The position numbers and the translations under genes were made by a program. Below are positions 7,839 through 15,849 of a stretch of 27,467 bases of DNA, piece after piece (positions within the stretch are counted from its first letter, which is position 1; the number at the start of each line of letters is the position of its first letter). Under the pieces are notes generated by a model. That model did not search any database. It saw only the letters and a list, made by a program, of their open reading frames with translations, and was not told where the DNA came from. Source of the stretch: Candidatus Colimorpha onthohippi (GTDB lineage Bacteria > Bacteroidota > Bacteroidia > Bacteroidales > P3); assembly GCA_018064565.1 (NCBI GenBank), contig JAGHVA010000160.1:1-27467 (forward strand). The letters are read 5' to 3'.

Positions 7839-7870
7839 CAAGACAATTGGATTAAAATGATACAGATGCA

Positions 7871-8602
7871 ATGAATAAGAAATCAATATTTTTGACAGTT
7901 GCTGCGATTGCTTTAACTGCAATGATAGCGGGCATGACAGCGGGTTGCAAACGGACTCACGAACAAGTTGTGGAACAATATCCAGACAGCACCCCGATGC
8001 TGGTGCTTGAGTTGGAAGGCGAGGGAGATAATGCCGTACGGGTTGGAGAGAAACGTTACTATGCCAATGGCCAACTACAGTATGAGAAACACTATACAGC
8101 AGGCAAGAATCGCAGCAGCGTGGCCTCTGGCACTTGGCGATATTACCATGCCAATGGGAAACTGTTTGCTAAGGCTGATTTCGACGCTCAACATCCCATG
8201 GGAGACCACTGGTCGTTTGAGAATGAGAATGGCGAACCCTATTTTGCCGAAGGCTACGACAGCCTATGTGTAACCGAATTGAATGAGCTGGAGACCCCTG
8301 CTACTATAGTGCTATATCGAGATAAGAATGAAGAGCATTATCAGTTTTACAGCAACTGCCAAATCAGAAGCCACGGCACCACATCTGGTGGCAAACGCAT
8401 CGGACACTGGGCTTTTTGGCACTCCAACGGTCAGATGCAGGCTGAAGCCGACTTTGTTGATGGCGAGCAAGATGGAACGTACTGTGTGTATCGTGAAAAT
8501 GGAGTCCCCTATTATCGTGGCACGTTTGATCATGGCAAACGTGTAGGTCGGTGGGAATTTTACGATGAAGACGCCACGTTAGTTCACACAAAAGACTATT
8601 AA
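7871..8602 (+). CDS. MORN-repeat (YwqK-like) lipoprotein
   Basis: The 243-residue product starts with a lipoprotein signal (MNKK, hydrophobic core, T-A-G-C with Cys26). The mature part holds several MORN-variant repeats of the form Y-x-N-G-x-L-x-x-x-x-x-x-x-G-x-x-x-G-x-W-x-x-Y. Examples are at Y-Y-A-N-G-Q-L, Y-H-A-N-G-K-L, W-H-S-N-G-Q-M and Y-R-E-N-G-V-P, each followed by a G-x-x-x-G-x-W/Y turn. Such repeats form beta hairpins and are common in Bacteroidota envelope proteins. Databases often label the domain as a toxin-antitoxin component, but nothing toxin-like lies nearby. The gene has its own -7 box, and cca follows after 89 bp, perhaps in the same transcript. Confidence 0.88.
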   Translation: MNKKSIFLTVAAIALTAMIAGMTAGCKRTHEQVVEQYPDSTPMLVLELEGEGDNAVRVGEKRYYANGQLQYEKHYTAGKNRSSVASGTWRYYHANGKLFAKADFDAQHPMGDHWSFENENGEPYFAEGYDSLCVTELNELETPATIVLYRDKNEEHYQFYSNCQIRSHGTTSGGKRIGHWAFWHSNGQMQAEADFVDGEQDGTYCVYRENGVPYYRGTFDHGKRVGRWEFYDEDATLVHTKDY

Positions 8603-8691
8603 TACTGGCATTAGTCCAAATGATAGCCCATTGTCGGTAGCCGTTCTATCGCAATCACTGAGAGGACACTTTCTGAAACACAACAAATTTC

Positions 8692-10143
8692 ATGATAATA
8701 GCTTTTGATTATCCCATCTACCATCTCATTGGTGCGACTGCACAAGAATTGGGATTGAGGGCGTATGCTGTGGGAGGTGTGGTACGCGATTATTTTTTGA
8801 AACGCCATTGCACCGACATCGACATTGTGTGCATTGACCCTTCTGGACAGATGGAACGTCCTGGCATCGCTCTTGCTACGGCATGCGCTATGAAAATAGC
8901 TGGCCATCCGAAGGTGAGTATCTTCAAAAACTTTGGAACAGCCTCGTTCATGTATCATGCCGAACGTGGCGAGGAGTTGCTACAGATAGAATTTGTCGGA
9001 GCTCGGCGCGAATCATATCAGCACGAAAGTCGGAAACCTATTGTTGAGAACGGCACACTTGATGACGACCAAAACCGACGCGACTTCACAATCAATGCCA
9101 TGGCCGCCAACCTAAATGGTGATTGCTTTGGAGAATTGGTTGACCCATTTGACGGCATATCAGACCTGAACAGCGGACTAATCCGCACACCATTAGATCC
9201 AGACATAACTTTCAGTGATGACCCACTGCGCATGATGCGCGCCATACGCTTTGCTACCCAACTGGGGTTTTCTATCGTTGACGACACATTCGAAGCCATC
9301 ACCCGAAACGCACATCGGATTGAGATTGTGTCGAAAGAACGAGTAATGGTAGAACTGAATAAGATTATGGCATCCGATAGGCCATCGGTAGGGTACAAAC
9401 TGCTGCAACGATGCGGACTGCTGCCATTGATCTTTCCTGAATTCTCCAGGCTAAAGGGTACTGAGAATTTCGGTCAACGGTCGCATAAAGACAACTTTTA
9501 TCACACGCTACAAGTGCTGGACAATGTAGCGAAGCGGAGCGACAACTTGTGGCTTCGCTGGGCAGCCGCACTCCACGACATCGGTAAGCCTGCTGTTAAA
9601 CGGTATGACGAGAAGTTGGGGTGGACTTTCCATGGTCATGAAGTGCGCGGTAGCAAGATGGTGAAACGCATTTTCACCAATCTTCGATTGCCATTGGACA
9701 GCAAGATGAAGTATGTCGAAAAGTTGGTTTTACTTCACATGCGCCCTATCATACTATCCGAAGATATTGTCACTGACTCGGCTGTGCGCCGACTCTTGTT
9801 TGACGCTGGCGACGACATCGACGATTTGATGTTGCTCTGCGAGGCAGATATCACTTCGAAAAATGAAGAAAAGGTACGCCGCTACCTAAAAAATTTTGAG
9901 ATTGTGCGGCAAAAACTCGTGGAGTTGGAAGAGAAAGACCGCATTCGCAATTTCCAACCTCCCGTAAGTGGTGAGGACATCATGCGCACCTTCGACCTAC
10001 CCCCATGCAGAGAAGTGGGTATCATCAAAGATGGAATAAAAGATGCTATCTTGGACGGGAAAATCCCAAACAACCACGAGGAGGCTTGGCGCCTAATGTT
10101 AGAAATTGCCGCTGGCCTGCATCTTTTTGCGAAACCACGTTAG
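8692..10143 (+). CDS. cca: CCA tRNA nucleotidyltransferase / poly(A) polymerase family, with HD domain
   Basis: This class II nucleotidyltransferase probably adds or repairs the 3' CCA end of tRNAs. In the 483-residue product the polymerase head shows G-G-V-V-R-D at residues 28-33 and the metal-binding D-I-D at 42-44. R-R-D-F-T-I-N-A-M-A follows at 129-138, the neck region has D-D-P-L-R-M-M-R-A-I-R-F-A, and an HD phosphohydrolase-like domain has H-D-I-G-K-P at about 295-300. The layout is standard for Bacteroidota, where a separate poly(A) polymerase cannot be excluded from sequence alone. The ATG at 8692 has no Shine-Dalgarno and no exact TAnnTTTG box in the 89-bp gap, so it may be read with the upstream lipoprotein gene. 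Its last 45 bp overlap the 3' end of miaA on the other strand. Confidence 0.92.
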   Translation: MIIAFDYPIYHLIGATAQELGLRAYAVGGVVRDYFLKRHCTDIDIVCIDPSGQMERPGIALATACAMKIAGHPKVSIFKNFGTASFMYHAERGEELLQIEFVGARRESYQHESRKPIVENGTLDDDQNRRDFTINAMAANLNGDCFGELVDPFDGISDLNSGLIRTPLDPDITFSDDPLRMMRAIRFATQLGFSIVDDTFEAITRNAHRIEIVSKERVMVELNKIMASDRPSVGYKLLQRCGLLPLIFPEFSRLKGTENFGQRSHKDNFYHTLQVLDNVAKRSDNLWLRWAAALHDIGKPAVKRYDEKLGWTFHGHEVRGSKMVKRIFTNLRLPLDSKMKYVEKLVLLHMRPIILSEDIVTDSAVRRLLFDAGDDIDDLMLLCEADITSKNEEKVRRYLKNFEIVRQKLVELEEKDRIRNFQPPVSGEDIMRTFDLPPCREVGIIKDGIKDAILDGKIPNNHEEAWRLMLEIAAGLHLFAKPR

Positions 10144-10965
10144 TTGCTTTTTTGCATAATGCCATGTGGCAAGTTTGATTTGATTGACAATATCGTCTAA
10201 ATGGGTTGCCGCATCTGTCGGCGAAGGATAGGCAAAAAATTCACGATAGCCAACCGTTTGCAATGTATTGAGTTGCTGCAGATGCCACACACTCTCGACC
10301 TCTTGCTGCAAGCCTCGCGAAATCATATCGTCAACTCTTAGGTTGATACGCGTTCGCAACTCGTCAGGGGTACGGTTTACCATCTCAAGCTCCACTTCAA
10401 ACGGACGCTCGTTTCGTGTTTGGCTGGCAATAATTTGACTGTACGGCTTGCCTGCCGTGATGCTGACTTCCAATGCTCGCTGCAACCGTATAGGGTTGTT
10501 GAGATCCACTTGATGATAATAATCAGGATCCAATTGCAGCAATTGCCGTTGCAGCGAACCGATTCCTTCTTGTTCCAACTGAGACTGCAACAACGACCGT
10601 AACCCTGGCGCTGGGTCGGGCAATACAGCAACCCCCGAACGCAGCGCCTCCACATATAAGCCACTGCCACCCACAGCCACCACAACATCGTGACATTCAA
10701 AAAGACGATTCAGCAACGACATGGCATCCTGTTCGTATTCATAAATATTGTACGGTTGCAATACCGACCGGCATGCTATGAAATGATGGGGCACCATGGC
10801 CAGTTCGCTGGGCGTAGGTCTTGCCACTCCAATATTGAGCTCGCGGTAGCACTGTCGAGAATCGCACGATATAATCTCGGTGTGATGACGCAATGCCAAT
10901 GTGATAGCATGCGCAGTCTTGCCCGATGCCGTGGCTCCTACCACTATAATCAACTTTTTTGACAT
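10099..10965 (-). CDS. miaA: tRNA dimethylallyltransferase
   Basis: MiaA transfers a dimethylallyl group to N6 of A37 in tRNAs reading codons that start with U. The P-loop G-A-T-A-S-G-K-T is at residues 10-17 of a 288-residue product. Further marks are I-S-C-D-S-R-Q-C-Y-R (D-S-x-Q motif), V-G-G-S-G-L-Y-V, the N-x-x-R-L-Q-R-A-L-E segment and T-V-G-Y-R-E-F. The C-terminal half is short but complete through W-F-R-K. I chose the ATG at 10965 (M-S-K-K-L-I-I-V-V-G); the frame is open upstream to a TTG at 10989. It lies 59 bp after aroA on the same strand, probably the last gene of the dnaG-sigma54 regulator-aroA-miaA run, and overlaps the end of cca tail-to-tail. Confidence 0.95.
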   Translation of the reverse strand: MSKKLIIVVGATASGKTAHAITLALRHHTEIISCDSRQCYRELNIGVARPTPSELAMVPHHFIACRSVLQPYNIYEYEQDAMSLLNRLFECHDVVVAVGGSGLYVEALRSGVAVLPDPAPGLRSLLQSQLEQEGIGSLQRQLLQLDPDYYHQVDLNNPIRLQRALEVSITAGKPYSQIIASQTRNERPFEVELEMVNRTPDELRTRINLRVDDMISRGLQQEVESVWHLQQLNTLQTVGYREFFAYPSPTDAATHLDDIVNQIKLATWHYAKKQLTWFRKKMQASGNF

Positions 10966-11024
10966 ATTGATTGTTGTAACAGAACCCAAACCAACAAGTA
11001 TTGCAGGGTGCTATACGATATCTA

Positions 11025-12296
11025 TCACAAATCGGGTGTTTGATTTACTGTCAGATTCATACCCAATGCTATACCCAGCTGTTCCATCTGCTTCCAAAAA
11101 TCAGGAAACGATTTGGAGACCACCTCTGGTTGTGATATTCGCAGTTCGGGATTAAGAACCATCAGCGTTGCAAATGCCATAGCTATGCGATGATCTCCAC
11201 AACTATCTATCGTGCCTTGTGGATTGATTGCCGAAGGGAATAGTCGCATCACCTGATCGGTTACCTGCACACGCACCCCCATCTGCTGAAGATGCGACCG
11301 CAACGCCTCTATCCGGTCGCACTCTTTGTCTTTCAATGTCCTAAATCCTCGCAGTCTGGCATCAATACCCAATGCAGCACAAGCTACAGCCACCGCAGGC
11401 AACAAATCGGGGGCATCAGTAAAATTGAAATTCACCTGAGGCTGACGCTGATTGGCATCCGACACCAAACACAACGACACCACCTGACGCCGATAAGGAG
11501 CCTTGACCAACTGTGTGCGCACACCCAACTGTGCAAACAGCCGCTCCGCTACACAATCGCCTTGAACACTTGGCAGCGGAAGGTTGCGCAATCGTATGCG
11601 AACGCCTGGCAACAGAGACGATATCGCATAAAAATAGGAAGCCGACGACCAATCGTTCTCAATTGTGATGGTTTTGCGGAGAGGCAACTGCGGCGGTGGC
11701 GTAACATAACAGATATGACCATTGGGCGATACCGAAACCGTAGCACCTGCTTCGCGCAGCACATAGGCTGTAAGATCAATATACGGCCGGCTGGTAAGAT
11801 GTCCGACAATATTGATAGTCAGCCCCATAGGCAAAGCAAGTGCCATAAGCATCAATGCCGACACAAACTGGCTGCTACGAGTTGCCACAATAGTTACCTG
11901 CTTGCGCTGTGGCACACTACCACCATCTACTTGCACTGGGAGCTGTCCGGGCTGACGGAGATAGCGAATTGTATAACCCAACGACTGCAACGCTTCGACC
12001 AACTCACTGATAGGCCGCTGACACAGACGTTCACTACCCGTAAGCGTGTGGCTACCTGCACGCAAGCATAGCAGCGGAAGTAGAAACCGAGCCACAGTAC
12101 CTGCATTATGACAATAGTAAACCGAGTCGCCGCCTTGATTCAGCTGCCGCAAAAGAAGCCTGAGTAGTTGCGTATCGTCTGACGTAGAGAGATTTCGCAA
12201 CTGCATCTGTCCTTTAAGTAGATAATTGACTACTACCCAACGGTTGGACAGACTTTTGGATGCAGGCAGCGAGATTTGAATATCGTTGGTATCCAA
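11025..12296 (-). CDS. aroA: 3-phosphoshikimate 1-carboxyvinyltransferase (EPSP synthase)
   Basis: AroA joins phosphoenolpyruvate and shikimate-3-phosphate in the shikimate pathway. The 423-residue product has the L-P-A-S-K-S-L-S-N-R substrate motif at 10-19 and N-A-G-T at 64-67 with the following R70. It also has Q-R-P-I-S-E-L, S-S-Q-F-V-S-A-L, the catalytic-type Asp294 in F-T-D-A-P-D, Glu325 in K-D-K-E-C-D-R-I, and D-H-R-I-A-M-A near the end. Between an upstream stop and L-P-A-S-K-S only a TTG (12296) is available as a normal start, 15 bp after the stop of the sigma54 regulator, so a TTG start and translational linkage are likely. Position 12 is Ala where many family members have Gly (P-G-S-K). 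Ala at this site is natural in class II-type enzymes, which tolerate glyphosate; whether this enzyme does is not shown. Confidence 0.93.
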   Translation of the reverse strand: MDTNDIQISLPASKSLSNRWVVVNYLLKGQMQLRNLSTSDDTQLLRLLLRQLNQGGDSVYYCHNAGTVARFLLPLLCLRAGSHTLTGSERLCQRPISELVEALQSLGYTIRYLRQPGQLPVQVDGGSVPQRKQVTIVATRSSQFVSALMLMALALPMGLTINIVGHLTSRPYIDLTAYVLREAGATVSVSPNGHICYVTPPPQLPLRKTITIENDWSSASYFYAISSLLPGVRIRLRNLPLPSVQGDCVAERLFAQLGVRTQLVKAPYRRQVVSLCLVSDANQRQPQVNFNFTDAPDLLPAVAVACAALGIDARLRGFRTLKDKECDRIEALRSHLQQMGVRVQVTDQVMRLFPSAINPQGTIDSCGDHRIAMAFATLMVLNPELRISQPEVVSKSFPDFWKQMEQLGIALGMNLTVNQTPDL

Positions 12297-12311
12297 TGGA
12301 CAGAAAATTTA

Positions 12312-13571
12312 TTAGTCGGTAATATTGTATTCTTTTATCTTACGGTAGAGCGTACGTTCCGAAATATGCAAGTCGTTGGCTGCCAGCTTACGGTTGCCTC
12401 GATGTCGGCTCAATGCTATCTCAATAGCCTGGCGCTCACGGTCATCAAGTGCAAGCGAATCTTCATCAACCAATACAGGTTCCTGCAATGGAGTAGATTC
12501 GACATACGAGGGATTTTCGGAGGGAGCGATAAAACGCATGTCGCTGCCTGGCATCAGCGAAGCACCCTGCGAATGCTGGATGGGCTGAATGGGTAACGTT
12601 GTGGCATGCGTCAGGACTCCTCCTGACGCCAATTGAGTTACTATATTCCGCAATTCATTGATTTCCGCGCGCATCTCGTTGATCATCTGCCCCATTGAGA
12701 GTGCTTTGAGCAAAAGCTCCCTATCACTAATTTGGTCAACCGCATAAGAACCCACAACTGCAGGCAACGTCTGAGATGAGACTTGTGAAAGATACCCTTC
12801 CAAGACACTGCGCGTAATGTTGCGTTCGCGCTCCAGCACTGAGATCTGCTCAGTTACATTTTTTAATTCGCGGATATTGCCATACCAAGGATAACTGCAC
12901 AAAAATTCCGTTGCTCCCTCATCAAGAAAAATAGGTTGCATGCCAAATCTCTCTGCCATATCAGACGAGAACTTACGGAAAAGCAACGGTATGTCGTCTC
13001 GCCGCTCACGCAAAGCTGGGATATGAATAGCAATCTGGTTAAGCCTATAATAAAGGTCTTCCCTAAAACGCCCTGCTCTGATTGCCGCCATAATATCAAC
13101 ATTGGTGGCTGCCACCACTCTAACATCCACCTTGCGTGCTATAGAGGAGCCAACAGGCATAATCTCTCCATTTTCCAATACACGAAGCAGCTTCACCTGC
13201 ATCGACAACGGCAGTTCGCCCACCTCATCAAGGAATATTGTACCCCCATCAGCCTCTTCAAAATAGCCTTTCCTGTCTTTGTCTGCTCCAGTAAACGACC
13301 CTTTGACATGCCCAAACAACTCACTCTCTATAGTACCTTCTGGAATTGCGCCACAGTTCACCGACACCACACCTTTGCCCTGCTGCGCCTTGCGACATGT
13401 ACTATTGTCGTGCACAATACGTGCAAACACATCTTTACCTACACCACTCTCGCCTGTAACTAAAATACTCAAATCGGTGGGTGCCACCTGCACTGCCTTG
13501 CTTAAAGCCAACAACAACTGCTGATTGTTACCCACTATACCGTAACGACGTTTAATTTGATTGATATCCAC
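12312..13571 (-). CDS. sigma54-dependent transcriptional activator (AAA+ and Fis-type HTH)
   Basis: The protein activates RpoN (sigma54) promoters by ATP hydrolysis. The 419-residue product lacks a receiver or sensor domain and begins directly with the AAA+ module. Walker A is G-E-S-G-V-G-K-D at 40-47, the sigma54-contact loop is G-S-F-T-G-A at 91-96 (consensus GAFTGA, Ser for Ala), and Walker B is T-I-F-L-D-E at 111-116. The R-E-D-L-Y-Y-R-L segment carries arginine fingers. A long linker with P/Q/S-rich sequence leads to a Fis-type helix-turn-helix (H-R-G-N-R-K-L-A-A-N-D-L-H-I-S-E-R-T-L-Y-R-K). With no input domain, it is probably controlled by expression level or by partners. The start is GTG at 13571, since a stop lies seven codons upstream with no ATG between. 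It sits between dnaG (26 bp) and aroA (15 bp). Confidence 0.93.
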   Translation of the reverse strand: MDINQIKRRYGIVGNNQQLLLALSKAVQVAPTDLSILVTGESGVGKDVFARIVHDNSTCRKAQQGKGVVSVNCGAIPEGTIESELFGHVKGSFTGADKDRKGYFEEADGGTIFLDEVGELPLSMQVKLLRVLENGEIMPVGSSIARKVDVRVVAATNVDIMAAIRAGRFREDLYYRLNQIAIHIPALRERRDDIPLLFRKFSSDMAERFGMQPIFLDEGATEFLCSYPWYGNIRELKNVTEQISVLERERNITRSVLEGYLSQVSSQTLPAVVGSYAVDQISDRELLLKALSMGQMINEMRAEINELRNIVTQLASGGVLTHATTLPIQPIQHSQGASLMPGSDMRFIAPSENPSYVESTPLQEPVLVDEDSLALDDRERQAIEIALSRHRGNRKLAANDLHISERTLYRKIKEYNITD

Positions 13572-13597
13572 AGTTATCCTAATGTTTTGTTATTTTG

Positions 13598-15697
13598 CTA
13601 TCCAATAATTCTATGCAATGCTTCGCCCAATTGACGACGTTTCTTTTGCATCTCATTTTTCTCAGACACTGCAATCAGCATATCATCAATATTCCCTTCC
13701 GATTCACATGACTTGATTTTTCGGGTTACCTGTGCTATTTGCTGGTCAAGTTTCTTGATTTGAAATGTTTTCAGCGACTCCTCTACATCCATATCCACAC
13801 GTTCTTCTGGCTTCGGAACCAGAATCCTATGATCATCATCGCCCCATTTCTCGCTCACCTCGTAAGGGCTCATCATCTGAGAGAGGGCAAAATTCCGCAA
13901 CTGTGCGTCATCGCACCGCGCAAAATAGTTGGCATCAGGCAATGGTTGATTATCACACACCGCTTGCCGATAAAGGTCAAACACTTTCTGACACATGGGG
14001 TCATCAAATGTAAGTTCGTCGTTGACTATGGCAGCCACAAGGTAGTCTGCCACCCTAAATTCATATATTACTTGGTTGCCCTCACTGTCTATATCCATTT
14101 TGTTGATAAGATTGGACCCATTGACTACAAGTAGCCGCGCTATCTGCTGCTCTTGTGCAGCGGCAGGATTGTCGAGTGGCAACTCTTGATGCGGTGCCAC
14201 TTGTGTCGCCACCGTATATTGCGCCGCTTGAGCATTGGCATCTGGGCTTTCGTCGCCTGGCAAAAAGAGGTCGTCGGGCGGCGTAGGCATACCTACACCC
14301 TGTGTCGAAGTTGCCGCATTATCCGTCTTACGCTCCTCGTTAGCATCGGCTTTTTTTTCTGCAGCCTGAGCCTCATCGTAAGCTTTCTGGCGAGCCGAGG
14401 CCATCACCCGCGCTACCATATTAGACAGTTGCTGCTCCGAGGTTTGGAAGATATACGCACACTGCGTGATATATTCTGTGCGTTCCAAGGGGTCTGCCAC
14501 CAAAGCTATCGAAGCCGCTATCTCTCCCACATATCTGGATTTGTTGGTAGGGTCTTGACGGATGCCTTCTCCCGCCAAGTGCGCACGATACATCAAAAAG
14601 TTTTCCTCATGCTCTTGCAGATAACGCTGCAACTGGTCTGAACCATACTTTTGAGCATAACTATCAGGGTCGTGCCCATCTGGGAAAAGCACCATCCTCA
14701 CATGCAAACCCTCTGCAAATAGCAGATTGACAGCCTTGAGCGTTGCCTTGATACCCGCCGCATCACCGTCATAAAGTACCGTAACATTCGAAGTGTAGCG
14801 TTTGATAAGACGCACCTGATTGACCGTTAGCGAGGTACCACACGATGCCACCGTATTTTCCACACCACTTTGGTGCATCGAAACCACATCTACGTTACCC
14901 TCTACAAGATAGCACTTGTCTGCCTTTCCAATCGCCCCTCGCGCCTGATACAACCCATAAAGGATATTGCTTTTGTTGTAAATCTCAGAATCGGGCGAGT
15001 TGACATATTTTGCAAGCTTTTTGTCGTTGGTCAAAATACGACAACTAAAGCCCAACACACGACCACTCACACTAAAAATCGGGAAGGCAACGCGCCCTTT
15101 GAATCGGTCAAAACACTTACCGTCTTCCTTAAATATCGTAAGACCTGTTTTCTCCAACACCGAATCACTATAACCGTTCCGCCGAGCATGGTCGGTAAAA
15201 TCAGTCCACTCCTCTTTACAATATCCTAAACCGAAACGTTTGATAATCTCATCACTCAATCCCCGCCCATGAAAATAGCTCAACCCAATAGCCTGTCCCA
15301 TCGGGTCGTTATACAGCAAATCGGCAAAGTATTTCTGCGCAAACTCGCTCACATGAAACAACCCATCTCGTTCCGTCTGCCGCTCTTTCTGCTCTGGGGT
15401 CTGCTCTTCCTCAACAATTTCAATATGATACCTATTAGCCAAAAACCGCAACGCCTCTGGATAGGTATAATGCTCGTGCTTCATCAAAAAGCCAACAGCA
15501 TTACCACTCTCTCCACAGCCGAAACACTTGTATATTCCCTTGGTTTGCGAGACATAGAACGATGGCGTTTTCTCGTTATGGAATGGGCAACACCCTATAT
15601 AGTTGGCTCCACGTTTTTTTAACGACACGTAGTCACTGATAACATCCACAATCTGGACGGCATCCATGATTTTGTCTATCGTAGCCCTATCAATCAT
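13598..15697 (-). CDS. dnaG: DNA primase
   Basis: DnaG makes RNA primers for replication. The 699-residue product opens with M-I-D-R-A-T-I-D-K-I and a CHC2 zinc-binding domain (C37-P-F-H40-N-E-K-T-P-S-F, then C58-x2-C61). The TOPRIM catalytic domain shows L-V-E266-G-N-V-D and the metal-binding D310-G-D312. A low-complexity Ala/Pro-rich linker (around residues 440-510) precedes the C-terminal helicase-binding region, which ends in K/E-rich helices. I chose the ATG at 15697; a GTG five codons earlier (15712) is also in frame but lies across the predicted -7 box. It is the first gene of the dnaG-sigma54 regulator-aroA-miaA run. Confidence 0.96.
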   Translation of the reverse strand: MIDRATIDKIMDAVQIVDVISDYVSLKKRGANYIGCCPFHNEKTPSFYVSQTKGIYKCFGCGESGNAVGFLMKHEHYTYPEALRFLANRYHIEIVEEEQTPEQKERQTERDGLFHVSEFAQKYFADLLYNDPMGQAIGLSYFHGRGLSDEIIKRFGLGYCKEEWTDFTDHARRNGYSDSVLEKTGLTIFKEDGKCFDRFKGRVAFPIFSVSGRVLGFSCRILTNDKKLAKYVNSPDSEIYNKSNILYGLYQARGAIGKADKCYLVEGNVDVVSMHQSGVENTVASCGTSLTVNQVRLIKRYTSNVTVLYDGDAAGIKATLKAVNLLFAEGLHVRMVLFPDGHDPDSYAQKYGSDQLQRYLQEHEENFLMYRAHLAGEGIRQDPTNKSRYVGEIAASIALVADPLERTEYITQCAYIFQTSEQQLSNMVARVMASARQKAYDEAQAAEKKADANEERKTDNAATSTQGVGMPTPPDDLFLPGDESPDANAQAAQYTVATQVAPHQELPLDNPAAAQEQQIARLLVVNGSNLINKMDIDSEGNQVIYEFRVADYLVAAIVNDELTFDDPMCQKVFDLYRQAVCDNQPLPDANYFARCDDAQLRNFALSQMMSPYEVSEKWGDDDHRILVPKPEERVDMDVEESLKTFQIKKLDQQIAQVTRKIKSCESEGNIDDMLIAVSEKNEMQKKRRQLGEALHRIIG

Positions 15698-15701
15698 ATT
15701 G

Positions 15702-15709
15702 CAAAAATA
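15702..15709 (-). promoter_or_regulatory. candidate -7 box immediately before dnaG
   Basis: On the minus strand this reads TATTTTTG followed by CA, matching TAnnTTTG, and ends only 4 bases before the dnaG ATG. Initiation a few bases downstream would give an mRNA that starts at or next to the start codon. The A/T-rich setting makes chance matches easier and no -33 TTG stands at the right distance. Confidence 0.4.
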
Positions 15710-15818
15710 CACATTTTATTGCGATTTGAATATTTTTTTCAAAAGCGGCACAACTGATATTTTGACAAACTATCACTTGACCTATTTTTTTTGTCTGCCA
15801 ACATGTATTTTTTTTGCG

Positions 15819-15826
15819 TACCTTTG
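15819..15826 (+). promoter_or_regulatory. -7 box for the large secreted protein gene
   Basis: An exact TACCTTTG followed by CA, 23 bp before the ATG at 15850. A TTTG at 15790-15793 is 25 bp upstream, slightly far for a -33 element. It is divergent to dnaG. Confidence 0.7.
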
Positions 15827-15849
15827 CAATTTCATAACCCTCCCGCATC

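Noticed and set aside
7871..8602. Antitoxin of a toxin-antitoxin pair (common database label for MORN-variant proteins)
   Set aside because: The protein has a lipoprotein signal peptide and no neighbouring toxin-like gene.
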